A stretch of DNA of 64,000 bases from the NCBI RefSeq assembly GCF_030848495.1, contig NZ_JAVDDT010000010.1, positions 17,194-81,193 of the forward strand. Reading direction: 5' to 3'. Both the position numbers and the translations under genes were made by a program. Within the stretch, counting starts at the first letter, position 1; each line of letters begins with the position of its first letter. The notes under the pieces are model-generated. The model saw only the letters and a list, made by a program, of their open reading frames with translations. It was not told where the DNA came from and did no database searches. Positions 48,280-58,981 of this stretch are shown here, piece after piece. This DNA is from Natronospira bacteriovora. GTDB taxonomy: Bacteria; Pseudomonadota; Gammaproteobacteria; Natronospirales; Natronospiraceae.

Positions 48280-48718
48280 TAAGGCTTTCCGTGTGCGTAA
48301 GGCCAAATGGCCGGAGGATCTGGCCGCCCTGCGTTCCATCCGCGAACCGGTGTTCGTGGAAGAACAGAAGGTGCCGCTGGAACTGGAATGGGATGACGAC
48401 GATCCGGTCTGCATTCATGTGATTGCCGAAGATGCCGATGGCCGCCCCATCGGCACCGGCCGTCTGGCGGCGGACGGCAAGATCGGTCGCATGGCCGTGC
48501 ACCAGGAATGGCGTGGCAAGGGCGTCGGGGGTGCCATTCTGCAGGCCCTGCTCGATGAAGCCCGCTACCAGAATATTCCGGAATGCTATCTCCACGGCCA
48601 GACCGCCGCCCTGGATTTCTATGGCCGCTACGGTTTTGAGGCGGAGGGCGAGGAATTCGACGAAGCCGACATTCCCCATCGCATGATGCGGCTGCGCTTT
48701 CCCGGAGGCGACTCATGA
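48269..48718 (+). CDS. GNAT-family acetyltransferase
   Basis: A 149-residue GNAT enzyme. I start at MTIDKAFRVRKAKW behind GGAGTGGG; a GTG seven codons earlier is less likely. The acetyl-CoA loop is IGRMAVHQEWRGKGVGGAIL, and QTAALDFYGRYGFEAEGEEF is the usual C-terminal signature, similar to the ElaA/YjcF group. It overlaps roxA and also overlaps the next gene by four bases, so the three form a translationally coupled unit after purB. The acceptor is unknown. Confidence 0.88.
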   Translation: MTIDKAFRVRKAKWPEDLAALRSIREPVFVEEQKVPLELEWDDDDPVCIHVIAEDADGRPIGTGRLAADGKIGRMAVHQEWRGKGVGGAILQALLDEARYQNIPECYLHGQTAALDFYGRYGFEAEGEEFDEADIPHRMMRLRFPGGDS

Positions 48719-49200
48719 ACGATCAGCCGGGTGGCCCGCTGGAAACCCGCGACGACAGCCGCCAGGCCGCCCGGCATCTGGCAGAACTGGTGCGACGTGA
48801 ACTGCGAATCTTCACCCGCGACATGGACCCGGCCGTGCTGGATCAGGTCGAGTTCCTGGAAGCCGCCCGCCAGTTCGCCATCCGCAGTCAGCACACGCGG
48901 ATTCGCGTCCTTGTTCAGGACGCCACCCGAGCCGTCAAGGAAGGCCACGGCCTGACCCGTCTGGCTGCCCGCCTCAGCTCCCACGTCAGCCTGCACCGCC
49001 CTCATGACGATGACGTCAGCCACGCCGACACCTTCATCGTCGCCGATGATCAGGGTTATCTCTACCGCCCCCTCGCCGACCGCCTGGAAGGCCGCTGGCA
49101 CGCCTACGACCCTGCCGAAGCCCGACGCCTGGCCCGGCGCTTTGATGAAATGTGGGAACGCAGCAAACCCGAACCCGAATTCCGCCGCCTGGGCGTTTGA
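48715..49200 (+). CDS. Uncharacterised protein with phospholipase D-like layout
   Basis: A 161-residue protein I cannot name. The pattern is VRRELRIFTRDMDPAVLDQVEFLEA, then ARQFAIRSQHTRIRVLVQDA, a RLAARLSSHVSLHRPHDDD strand and a FIVADDQGYLYRPLADRLEG segment. This resembles one half of a phospholipase D fold (the region that recruits or shows lipids or nucleic acids) without the HKD catalytic motif. It starts within the GNAT gene stop (ATGA) and recurs as a neighbour of such acetyltransferases in other gammaproteobacteria, to my recollection. Confidence 0.6.
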   Translation: MNDQPGGPLETRDDSRQAARHLAELVRRELRIFTRDMDPAVLDQVEFLEAARQFAIRSQHTRIRVLVQDATRAVKEGHGLTRLAARLSSHVSLHRPHDDDVSHADTFIVADDQGYLYRPLADRLEGRWHAYDPAEARRLARRFDEMWERSKPEPEFRRLGV

Positions 49201-49217
49201 GGGATGAATTATTAAAT

Positions 49218-49405
49218 GCGCCGCGAAATGGACGCAAAATGAACGCGAAATAATTGATGGTTGAAGGTGATGGTCTGCAGTAACCGCTACAGAAGCTGGT
49301 AACTCTGACTTATTCAGCTTATTCGTCGTCACTACCATCTGGATTCATTGTTAGATAACTTTCTTTCGAATATTTTGCGTCCATTTAGCGTGCATCTCGC
49401 GGCGC
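49218..49405. repeat. Inverted repeat GCGCCGCGAAATGGACGC family
   Basis: Two 35-base arms face each other: GCGCCGCGAAATGGACGCAA and on at 49218-49252, and its imperfect complement ending TCTCGCGGCGC at 49371-49405. Between them lie about 120 AT-rich bases without a gene. A third copy of the same arm stands at 51240-51274, downstream of mnmA. Confidence 0.8.
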
Positions 49406-49433
49406 CTTTATCTTGTCTCAATAGGATCTGATC

Positions 49434-49892
49434 ATGACCTGGAAGCCGAATGTGACGGTGTCGGCGGTGGTTGAGGAGAATGGCCGCTTTCTTCTGGTGG
49501 AAGAAGAGATTCGCGGGCGCCTGCAGTTGAACAACCCGGCGGGGCATCTGGAGGAAGGTGAGAGCCTGGTGGATGCCGTGATCCGTGAGGTGTATGAGGA
49601 AACGGCACGGGATTTCGACCCCGAGTGCATCAGCGGCCTCTACCTGTGGCGCAATTCCGGCTCGGACAAGACCTTTCTGCGAGTCAACTTCTTCGGTCAT
49701 GCCCGCAACTTCAACCCCGCCCAGCCCCTGGACACCGGCATTGTGCGCAGCCTCTGGCTGACCCGCGATGAAATCGCTGCTGAAATGGATCGCCTGCGCA
49801 GCCCCATGGTGCTCCGCTGCGTGGACGACTATCTCAACGGCCGCCGCTACCCCCTCGATGTCCTGACCCACATGCCCGAGGGCTGGGACTAA
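49434..49892 (+). CDS. nudJ: Nudix phosphatase NudJ
   Basis: A 152-residue Nudix hydrolase. The box reads [22 protein letters not shown], with Ala in the place of the last Gly. [22 protein letters not shown] at the start and the [21 protein letters not shown] tail match NudJ (YmfB), which hydrolyses thiamine pyrophosphate intermediates and nucleotides. It lies upstream of mnmA, as in E. coli, separated here by a hexamer array. Confidence 0.92.
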   Translation: MTWKPNVTVSAVVEENGRFLLVEEEIRGRLQLNNPAGHLEEGESLVDAVIREVYEETARDFDPECISGLYLWRNSGSDKTFLRVNFFGHARNFNPAQPLDTGIVRSLWLTRDEIAAEMDRLRSPMVLRCVDDYLNGRRYPLDVLTHMPEGWD

Positions 49893-49896
49893 ACTC

Positions 49897-49927
<31 letters not shown>

Positions 49928-49962
49928 GCGCCATCCCCCCACCCCGGGTTACAATTTCCCCC

Positions 49963-51108
49963 ATGAACAGCAAAACCCGCCAAACCGTGGTCGTCGGGCT
50001 CTCCGGCGGCGTTGATTCCTCTGTCTCGGCCCATCTGCTGGTCGAGCAGGGCTATGACGTGCGCGGCCTGTTCATGGACAACTGGGACGCCGACGCCGAG
50101 GGGGACGAGGGCTACTGCACCACGGCGGAGGATTTCCAGGACGCCCGCCGGGTGGCCGAGGAGCTGGAAATCCCCATCCAGCGGGTGAGTTTTGCCAAGG
50201 AATATCGTGACCGGGTCTTCAGCTACTTCCTGGAAGAATACTCGGCCGGGCGCACGCCCAACCCGGACGTGCTCTGCAACACCGAGATCAAGTTCAAGGC
50301 CTTTCTGGACTACGCCCTGCGTCTGGGCGCGGACTGGATTGCCACCGGCCATTACGCCCGCTGTCACCGGGACGAACAGGGCGCCCACCTGCTCAAGGGC
50401 GTGGATCGCAACAAGGATCAGACCTACTTCCTGCACGGCATTCGCCGCGAAGCCCTGGCCAAGGCCCTGTTTCCGGTGGGTGAGCTGCAGAAGAACCGGG
50501 TGCGGGAGATTGCCGTGGAAGCCGGCCTGCACAATTACGCCAAGCGTGACAGCACCGGCATCTGTTTCATCGGCGAGCGCGCCTTCCGCCAGTTCCTGGC
50601 CAATTATCTGCCGGCCAGTAACGGCCCCATCGTGACACCTGAGGGCCAGCAGATCGGCGAGCACCATGGGGCCCTGTATTACACCATCGGCCAGCGCCAG
50701 GGCCTGGGCATCGGCGGCGTGCCGGGCTACCCGGACGCTCCCTGGTACGTGGCCGACAAGAACGTGCAGGACAATGTACTGATTGCCGTGCAGGGCCACG
50801 ACCACCCCCTGCTCCAGCACGTGGGCCTGATCGCCACCGGCCTGCACTGGCTACGGGAACCCCCGGCCCTGCCCTGGCGCTGCCAGGCCAAGACCCGCTA
50901 TCGCCAGGCCGACCAGGACTGCGAAATCCACGACCTCGGCAATGGCCGCGTGGAAGTCCGCTTCGACACCCCCCTGCGCGCCGTCACCCCGGGGCAGTAC
51001 GTGGTCTTCTACAACGGCGACGAATGCCTCGGCGGCGGTGTCATCGACCAGGCCCTGCGCCGAGAGCAGAAAGAACAGATTGAATTGGCCACAGATGAAC
51101 ACAGATAA
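49963..51108 (+). CDS. mnmA: tRNA-specific 2-thiouridylase MnmA
   Basis: It adds the 2-thio group to U34 of tRNA-Lys, -Glu and -Gln. The 381-residue protein has the ATP loop GLSGGVDSS at 12-20, catalytic Cys105 in [12 protein letters not shown] and Cys201 in [10 protein letters not shown], and the central and C-terminal barrels. I start it at [10 protein letters not shown]; the longer frame reads through the hexamer repeat. The last residues, ATDEHR, and the stop are encoded by a CCACAGATGAACACAGAT repeat unit, so the tail has been overwritten or extended by that repeat. Confidence 0.96.
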   Translation: MNSKTRQTVVVGLSGGVDSSVSAHLLVEQGYDVRGLFMDNWDADAEGDEGYCTTAEDFQDARRVAEELEIPIQRVSFAKEYRDRVFSYFLEEYSAGRTPNPDVLCNTEIKFKAFLDYALRLGADWIATGHYARCHRDEQGAHLLKGVDRNKDQTYFLHGIRREALAKALFPVGELQKNRVREIAVEAGLHNYAKRDSTGICFIGERAFRQFLANYLPASNGPIVTPEGQQIGEHHGALYYTIGQRQGLGIGGVPGYPDAPWYVADKNVQDNVLIAVQGHDHPLLQHVGLIATGLHWLREPPALPWRCQAKTRYRQADQDCEIHDLGNGRVEVRFDTPLRAVTPGQYVVFYNGDECLGGGVIDQALRREQKEQIELATDEHR

Positions 51109-51274
51109 ACACAGATTCAATCCCGGCCTGCTGGTAGCGCTGTTGCCCGAACAGGAATTTTGGCACCAAGCAAATCAAGGTGGCATTCAACAACATCTGT
51201 GTCCATCCGTGTTCATCTGTGGCTAAAATGTCTTTCTAGTATTTCGCGTCCATCTTGCGTCCATTTCGCGGCGC
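51089..51274. repeat. CCACAGATGAACAC inverted repeat plus GCGCCGCGAAATGG arm
   Basis: The left arm CCACAGATGAACACAGATAA and on (51089-51117) overlaps the end of mnmA. The right arm, its complement ending GTTCATCTGTGG, lies at 51193-51222. Straight after, at 51240-51274, comes one arm of the GCGCCGCGAAATGGACGC repeat in inverse orientation. Both repeat families have the same design of short RATGRACRC units. The unit type is known from many unrelated genomes. Confidence 0.85.
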
Positions 51275-51300
51275 TTTCCTGATTTCCCATGGAGCAAGCA

Positions 51301-51930
51301 ATGAACAAGTTGACCGGCCGGGTGGTGGCGTTGGCTGCCCTGTTTCAGGCCGTCAAGGGCGTGGATGACATCGCCCACAAGGGCAAGACGGATGACTGGC
51401 GGCTGGAGACGGCCGTGAACAGCGTACTGACCCGCGACGCGGACAGTGCGGCCGACATCTTCGGCGGTGTAAGCCAGCTGCGTGACGGCCTGATCCTCTT
51501 TCGCCGCCTGCTCACCGAGCAGGTGCCGAACAATGAGATGATCCTGACTCGCTACGCGGTCGCCGTGCTCCACCTGGCCAAGAAACTGCGCGGGCGCCCG
51601 GAACTGATGGAGGAGCTGTCCAGCGGCATCGGGGCGGCCCAGCGCTCGGTGGATCATTTTGGCCTTCTACACGAAAACGTCTTCGCCGGCCTGGCCGACA
51701 CCTGGTCACGCTCCGCCGGCCAGATTCACCCCCGCATCATGGTCAGCGGGGAGGATAGCTACCTTCAGGATCAGAAGAACGTGAACAAGGTGCGGACCCT
51801 GCTGCTGGCGGGTATTCGCGCCGCGGTGCTGTGGTATCAGGAAGGGGGCAGCCGCTGGAACCTGGTTTTCCGTCGTGGCGCCCTGTCCGAGGAAGCGCTG
51901 CGCCTGGTCAATGAGACACCCGGCGGCTGA
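51301..51930 (+). CDS. hflD: HflD homologue, lysogeny regulator
   Basis: A 209-residue all-helical peripheral membrane protein; in E. coli HflD affects the phage lambda CII protein. I start at MNKLTGRVVALAALFQAVKGVDDIA with GGAG six bases upstream. SLQVLD-like central helices are represented by ILTRYAVAVLHLAKKLRGRPEL, and the end LLLAGIRAAVLWYQEGGSRWNLVFRR is strongly typical of the family. The gene is third in the nudJ-mnmA-hflD order. Confidence 0.92.
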   Translation: MNKLTGRVVALAALFQAVKGVDDIAHKGKTDDWRLETAVNSVLTRDADSAADIFGGVSQLRDGLILFRRLLTEQVPNNEMILTRYAVAVLHLAKKLRGRPELMEELSSGIGAAQRSVDHFGLLHENVFAGLADTWSRSAGQIHPRIMVSGEDSYLQDQKNVNKVRTLLLAGIRAAVLWYQEGGSRWNLVFRRGALSEEALRLVNETPGG

Positions 51931-51969
51931 TGGCCGCCATGGGGTGGATCGGGCATGAAGCCCTGGCCG

Positions 51970-52470
51970 TCAGGCCAGGGCCTTCTCGAAGCGATAATCA
52001 TCCATGATGAATCCCCCGCCAATATCCTGAACCACCGGCCCGGTATTGACGAAGCCCGTGGCCTCGTACCAGGCAATGGACCCGGTGTTGTTGACGTTCA
52101 CCGTCAGCCAGAGCCGTTCAAGGCCGAGCTCACGGGCCCGCTGTTCGGCCAGGGCAAGCAATTGCCGCCCGACGCCACTGCCGCGCTCGGAGCGCCGCAC
52201 ATAGATCTTGCTGATCTTCAATGAGCGCTCGCTCGCTTCCGGGATCACTGCCAGGTAGCCGCTGGACCCGCTCTCCGAAACCGCCAGGTAATACTCCTGC
52301 CCTTGCGCGATCTGTTCGGCAATGGCTGCCTCGCTCTGAAACCGTTCCAGCATGTAGGCCACTTGTTCCTGCCCAATGATGGGCTCGTAATGTTCCCGCC
52401 AGATTCGCCTGGCGAGACGGGCCGTATCGGCAATCTGTTCCGGTGTATTCACCGCAAGGATGTCATGCAT
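51970..52470 (-). CDS. GNAT-family acetyltransferase
   Basis: A 166-residue GNAT enzyme; I start it at MHDILAVNTPEQIADTARLA. The CoA-binding segment is KISKIYVRRSERGSGVGRQLL and the C-terminal part shows LWLTVNVNNTGSIAWYEATG, close to the YvbK/PaiA type. The upstream open frame overlaps the DUF1622 gene and is unlikely. The substrate is not known. It converges with hflD. Confidence 0.85.
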   Translation of the reverse strand: MHDILAVNTPEQIADTARLARRIWREHYEPIIGQEQVAYMLERFQSEAAIAEQIAQGQEYYLAVSESGSSGYLAVIPEASERSLKISKIYVRRSERGSGVGRQLLALAEQRARELGLERLWLTVNVNNTGSIAWYEATGFVNTGPVVQDIGGGFIMDDYRFEKALA

Positions 52471-52532
52471 GTTGGAGTCCCATTCGGCAGAAACGGCGGC
52501 TATCACCGAGTGAAGGCCCCGGCGACCAGCCC

Positions 52533-52898
52533 TTACTGTGACTTTCTCTCCTCGTGGTTCTGCCACGGCCAGCGGCCGCTCAGTTCCACTTCAAGCGTAA
52601 AGCTCAGGAAGGTTCGAATCAGTACGATCGCCGCCAACACCCCGATGGACTCGAAGGTCAGCTCCACGGCAACGGTGTGAATGATGTCGGCGGCAATCAG
52701 GAATTCAAGGCCCAGCAGAATACCCCGCCCCAGGCGCTGGCGAAGGGCGTGGAACACGGCCTCGCTGGGTTGCCGCTTGAACAGCCCGTAGCCGGCACGC
52801 ACCAGGCCCAGCAGGGCAATGAGACTGATGATGCCTACGCCCACGGCCTCGAGTGCGGCCGCACACCAGGCGGCAAAGGGTTGGATCATTTCCGACAT
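52533..52898 (-). CDS. DUF1622 membrane protein
   Basis: A 121-residue inner-membrane protein with three predicted helices (AALEAVGVGIISLIALLGLV; LLGLEFLIAADIIHTV; IGVLAAIVLIRTFLSFTLEVEL). The LGLEFLIAADIIHTV stretch and the RTFLSFTLEVELSGRWPW end are marks of the DUF1622 family. The function is unknown. It is divergent from the DUF2189 gene, and an FNR-type palindrome lies in the shared upstream region. Confidence 0.85.
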   Translation of the reverse strand: MSEMIQPFAAWCAAALEAVGVGIISLIALLGLVRAGYGLFKRQPSEAVFHALRQRLGRGILLGLEFLIAADIIHTVAVELTFESIGVLAAIVLIRTFLSFTLEVELSGRWPWQNHEERKSQ

Positions 52899-52965
52899 GG
52901 CCCCTCTCCCTGACTAAAGGATGACCAGGCAGCGGATCAATGGCTGCAGCCTGCCGCCCGGGTGC

Positions 52966-52987
52966 TATATTGATCATTATCAATATA
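52966..52987. promoter_or_regulatory. Perfect FNR/ANR-type box between DUF1622 and DUF2189 genes
   Basis: The sequence TTGATcattATCAA at 52970-52983 equals the FNR consensus TTGAT-N4-ATCAA and extends to a perfect nine-base-pair palindrome, TATATTGAT/ATCAATATA. Its centre lies 27 bases before the DUF2189 ATG and 78 bases before the DUF1622 ATG. The distance allows class II activation of the DUF1622 gene; for DUF2189 the box would overlap the promoter and could repress. Confidence 0.75.
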
Positions 52988-53003
52988 CACGGAGGAATCG
53001 GCC

Positions 53004-53819
53004 ATGGTGGAAAGCACGAGCGCACGGCTGGATCTGGGTGGCGATCACCCGGTGAATATACACGCAGTGACCCTGAGCCACCCCTGGCTGTGGCTGGCCG
53101 CGGGCTGGAAAGATCTGCGCCAGGCCTCCGGGCCCAGTGTCGCCTATGGCGCCATCTGGGTGCTTATCAGCCTGGTGCTCGTGGGTGGTCTGTGGCTGGC
53201 CGGCCAGGGTTCCTGGCTGCTGCCCCTGTTTGCTGGTTTCATGCTCATGGGGCCGATCGTTGCCGTGGGTCTCTATGACATGAGCCAGCGCCTGGCCCGG
53301 GGCGAAACGCCGGATCTGCGCGCCGCTCTCCTGGCCTGGCGGGCGAATGCCACCCAGATCTTTCTCATGGGCCTGATGCTGATGATCTTCCTGCTGGCCT
53401 GGATCCGCTTTGCCACCCTGCTCTTCGCTCTTTTCTTTGGCACCAGCATCCCCACCGTCGAGGCGGGCCAGGTCTATTCCGAGCTGCTGCTCTCGGCACC
53501 CGGCCTGGGCATGATCGTTGTCGGCAGCCTGATTGGCATGGTCCTGGCCTTCGCCGCCTTCGCGCTTAGCGTGGTGTCCATTCCCCGCTTGATCGATGAG
53601 CCGGAAACCAGTGTGCTGGAAGCGGCCATCATCAGCCTTTCCGTGGTGCAGAAAAATCTCGCGCCCATGCTCCTCTGGGGCGTGATCCTGAGCGGGGTGA
53701 CCTTTCTTGGCCTGGCGCTGGGCATCATTGGCCTGGCCGTGACCCTGCCCCTGCTAGGCCATGCCAGCTGGCATGCCTACCGGGATCTGGTATCGGAGGG
53801 GGAGCGACGCGCCGGCTAG
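53004..53819 (+). CDS. DUF2189 membrane protein
   Basis: A 271-residue protein with six predicted membrane helices. It has the DUF2189 pattern: WLAAGWKDLRQASGPSVAYGAIW, then FMLMGPIVAVGLYDMSQRLARGE, and a C-terminal helix pair ending LPLLGHASWHAYRDLV. Members are often annotated near cytochrome oxidases, yet the role is unknown. GGAGGAAT precedes the ATG, and the FNR-type box lies just before it. Confidence 0.88.
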   Translation: MVESTSARLDLGGDHPVNIHAVTLSHPWLWLAAGWKDLRQASGPSVAYGAIWVLISLVLVGGLWLAGQGSWLLPLFAGFMLMGPIVAVGLYDMSQRLARGETPDLRAALLAWRANATQIFLMGLMLMIFLLAWIRFATLLFALFFGTSIPTVEAGQVYSELLLSAPGLGMIVVGSLIGMVLAFAAFALSVVSIPRLIDEPETSVLEAAIISLSVVQKNLAPMLLWGVILSGVTFLGLALGIIGLAVTLPLLGHASWHAYRDLVSEGERRAG

Positions 53820-53881
53820 GGTCGGGGTTCACCTTCGGCGGCTCAACCGTTTCATCTGCCCCATACAAACCGTGGGAGACG

Positions 53882-54754
53882 CTAACCCGTCTGTGCCAGT
53901 TTATCCTGGGTACGATGCTCAAAATCACTGGCATCATGGCGCTCATGTAGCTGCTCGTGGGGCTCGCCCCAGGTGCGATTGACCATTCGCCCGCGCTTAA
54001 CCGCCGGACGCTCGTCAATGACCCTGGCCCAGCGGATCACGTTCTCGTATTCATGCACCGCCAGGAACTCGGCGGCATCGTACAGGCGCCCCAGCACCAG
54101 CTGCCCGTACCAGGGCCAGATGGCCATGTCCGCAATGGTGTATTCCGAACCAGCAATCCACTCGCGCTCCGCCAATTCCCGGTTCAGGACATCGAGCTGG
54201 CGCTTGGTTTCCATGGTGTAGCGGTTGATGGGGTACTCGTAGTACTCCGGCGCATAGTTGTAGAAGTGCCCGAAACCGCCACCCACCAGCGGTGCGCTGC
54301 CCATCTGCCAGAACAGCCAGTTGAAGGTTTCCGTTCGGGCCGGCTGAGAAGACGGCAAGAAGGCAGCAAACTTCTCCGCCAGATAAAGCAGGATCGCGCC
54401 CGACTCGAACACTCGCCGTTCGGGTTTCACGCTGTGATCCACCATGGCCGGAATCTTGGAGTTCGGGTTGATGGCGACGAAGTCGCTGCCGAACTGATCA
54501 CCCTCGAGAATGTTGATCAGATGGGCATCGTATTCCGCGTCGGTGAACCCCCGTGCCAGCAGTTCCTCGAACAGGATGGTGACCTTGACCCCATTGGGGG
54601 TGGCCAGGGAGTAAAGCTGAAACGGGTGGCGCCCCACCGGCAGTGACTGCTCATGCCGGGGGCCGGCCACGGGCCGGTTGATGCCGGCGAACCTGCCCCC
54701 CTGGCTGCTCTCCTCGGTCCAGACTCTGGGGGGCGTATAGCCTGTCTCACTCAC
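53882..54754 (-). CDS. yghU: Glutathione S-transferase-like disulfide oxidoreductase YghU
   Basis: A 290-residue YghU-type glutathione transferase with disulfide-bond reductase activity in E. coli. The start is GTG with AAGGAGCGCCACC upstream. The family N-terminal arm (YTPPRVWTEESSQGGRFAGINRP) precedes the thioredoxin fold (FQLYSLATPNGVKVTILFEEL, NPNSKIPAMVD, FESGAILLYLAEKF), and the helical domain carries WLFWQMGSAPLVGGGFGHF. A decayed paralogue lies just upstream. Confidence 0.93.
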   Translation of the reverse strand: MSETGYTPPRVWTEESSQGGRFAGINRPVAGPRHEQSLPVGRHPFQLYSLATPNGVKVTILFEELLARGFTDAEYDAHLINILEGDQFGSDFVAINPNSKIPAMVDHSVKPERRVFESGAILLYLAEKFAAFLPSSQPARTETFNWLFWQMGSAPLVGGGFGHFYNYAPEYYEYPINRYTMETKRQLDVLNRELAEREWIAGSEYTIADMAIWPWYGQLVLGRLYDAAEFLAVHEYENVIRWARVIDERPAVKRGRMVNRTWGEPHEQLHERHDASDFEHRTQDKLAQTG

Positions 54755-55000
54755 GGTGGCGCTCCTTGTGTTAGCCAGTTAATCAGGGACTCCGGGCAAG
54801 GGGCATGAAGCCTTTGACCTCCATCCCAGCTTAAACGGGCAAGTGGTTCAGCTTCAAAGCCCGCTCCCGTGAATACGCGTCATTCGCCCCTTGAAGCTGC
54901 CCGCCCTCCCCCACACATCCTCTGACAGCAGACCGCGCAATATGCCGCGGGCTCGCCGCCTGCTCCGGCATTCGCCGCGAATCCAAGAATCTTCGGATAA

Positions 55001-55261
55001 TCAGAACAGGAGCGGCGCTCTGGCCATTTGCCAGTACAGCCAGTTGCGCTTCTCCGCCCGGCCCTGATGACCACCCGGATCGCATTCCGCCCCTGAAAAG
55101 GCCCGTTCCAGCCGCTCCTAGTAAAACACGGTCATATTGACGCCATTGGGCGTTGCCAGGGAGTAAAGCTGAACTGGATGCTCGCCCAGCGGCCAGATCG
55201 AGACTGGCAAAACATCTGCCGTCACCATCCTCTCCTCACCCCCACACACGGACTGGTTCAT
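55001..55261 (-). pseudogene. Decayed yghU paralogue
   Basis: Two pieces on the minus strand match yghU. Positions 55261-55118 read LPVSIWPLGEHPVQLYSLAT, then PNGVNMTVFY and a stop, matching the start of the thioredoxin fold. Positions 55044-55001 read NWLYWQMARAPLLF and a stop, matching a stretch about 90 residues further on in yghU; the middle is deleted. The rest of the gap 54755-55460 shows no gene. Confidence 0.75.
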
Positions 55262-55289
55262 CGGCCTGTCAATCCCGTTCGCTCATTGA

Positions 55290-57692
<2,403 letters not shown>

Positions 57693-57713
57693 ATCAGCGA
57701 AAAAGCGGGTCAC

Positions 57714-57750
57714 AAAAAAACGGCGGCGTCATCCGACGCCGCCGTTCTCT
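57714..57750. terminator. Bidirectional terminator between katG and a small membrane gene
   Basis: A twelve-base-pair stem AACGGCGGCGTC/GACGCCGCCGTT with loop ATCC. The minus strand has seven Ts after it, a strong terminator for the gene at 57772; the plus side has a weaker CTCTTTT tail for katG. Confidence 0.9.
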
Positions 57751-57771
57751 TTTCCAGTACCACGACATCGC

Positions 57772-58032
57772 TCAGTCGATCCCGAAACGCCGCTCATTCT
57801 CCTGCCAGGCCCAAAGCCCCACCAGCACCCCAAACACCGGCACGGCTACCAACAGCATAAATAGCACAAACCCCAGCGAAGGCAGCTGTCGGGTACTCAG
57901 GGCAAGCAGCAATAGCCCCGCCACCGCAACGGGCAAGGCCCAGCCCAGGATCCCCCGGTAAAGCACATACCGCCACCGCCCCATCCGACGCACCCGTTGC
58001 CAGTACAAGCGGCGGTTCTCGAACGCCCTCAT
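57772..58032 (-). CDS. Small two-helix membrane protein
   Basis: An 86-residue hypothetical protein starting at MRAFENRRLYWQRVRRMGRW. A basic N-terminus precedes two membrane helices (VLYRGILGWALPVAVAGLLLLAL and LGFVLFMLLVAVPVFGVLVGLWAW) and a short charged tail. I recognise no family. A longer frame reaches upstream to 58143 but looks non-coding. A strong terminator follows it, which supports a real transcript. Confidence 0.6.
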   Translation of the reverse strand: MRAFENRRLYWQRVRRMGRWRYVLYRGILGWALPVAVAGLLLLALSTRQLPSLGFVLFMLLVAVPVFGVLVGLWAWQENERRFGID

Positions 58033-58193
58033 CTCAGTCGCCGACACGCGCCATCCACGCGGCTTGCACGGTTTCGATACCCTCACCGCCCGGGTCTTCG
58101 ATCGAATCCATCCGCATGCCCCTCCTGTCTGCCAACTGACCATTCAGACGCCGTTTATACCCGGCCTGCGCGCCAGTGCGGCAGGACACGTGC

Positions 58194-58607
58194 CTAGCGG
58201 TGGTAATCTCCGGCCCGTTCCGGCTGGAAAACAATCTCCTCGATGCACACCCGCAGCACACCACCGCCCGGCTTCGGCCACTCGATCTCATCCCCTTCGG
58301 AAAGACCGAGAAGCGCGCTTCCCACGGGGGCCAGAATCGAAATCTTCTTGCCACTGGAATCCATGTCCTTCGGGTACACCAGTGTCAGGTTGAACTCCTC
58401 CGCCGAAGACTGAACCTTGAACCGGACGGTGGAATTCATGGAAACCACCGTCGGGGGAACGTCCCTGGGCTCCACAATCTCCGCTCGGCCCAGTTCGGCT
58501 TCAAGCTCCGCCTTGCCGGGAAACGCACCTTCCGGGAGGGAATCCAGCAATGCCTCGAGGCGGTCCGCATCCAGGCTTGAAATCACGATATTCGGTCTGC
58601 TGTTCAT
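58194..58607 (-). CDS. rnk: Nucleoside diphosphate kinase regulator Rnk
   Basis: A 137-residue GreA/GreB-like protein that binds RNA polymerase. It has a short coiled N-terminal arm (ISSLDADRLEALLDSLPEGAF) and the FKBP-like C-terminal domain (TVRFKVQSSAEEFNLTLVYPKD, ISILAPVGSALLGLSEGDEIEW). The lack of the long coiled coil separates Rnk from GreA. I start it at MNSRPNIVISSL. Confidence 0.9.
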   Translation of the reverse strand: MNSRPNIVISSLDADRLEALLDSLPEGAFPGKAELEAELGRAEIVEPRDVPPTVVSMNSTVRFKVQSSAEEFNLTLVYPKDMDSSGKKISILAPVGSALLGLSEGDEIEWPKPGGGVLRVCIEEIVFQPERAGDYHR

Positions 58608-58919
58608 TAGGGATTCTCTGATCGATTCCTTGGACGTGGCATTGCCCTGCCACATTGGTCAATGCCAAACAGTCTGTTCCGTCGCCAATCATTGGCACGG
58701 GGTCCAGTGTACGCCAAGGTACAGGTAAAACGAACCAGCCACGGCGGATCCCCCGGCCTCATTCAACTGCGGATTGTCGAGCGATACCCCCGGTTTATGG
58801 CGATACACCGCCACCTCTTCAGATTGGCGCTTTCAGTTTTACGGCGGGTCGCGTAAATGTTCGTAACTTCAAGCACTTATGGGCCCAAGAAATTGCCGGA
58901 ATTCCGCTGAAAAAAAGCT

Positions 58920-58948
58920 TTGCTTACGCTCCGCGATACTGCTAGATT
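58920..58948 (+). promoter_or_regulatory. Sigma70-like promoter of the mipA-like gene
   Basis: TTGCTT and TAGATT stand 17 bases apart, 33 bases before the ATG at 58982, giving a short leader with the ribosome site GAGGAAG. The remaining gap (58608-58919) holds no gene that I can support. Confidence 0.5.
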
Positions 58949-58981
58949 CAGCACATTCTAAAGTACGCCTGAGGAAGTAGT

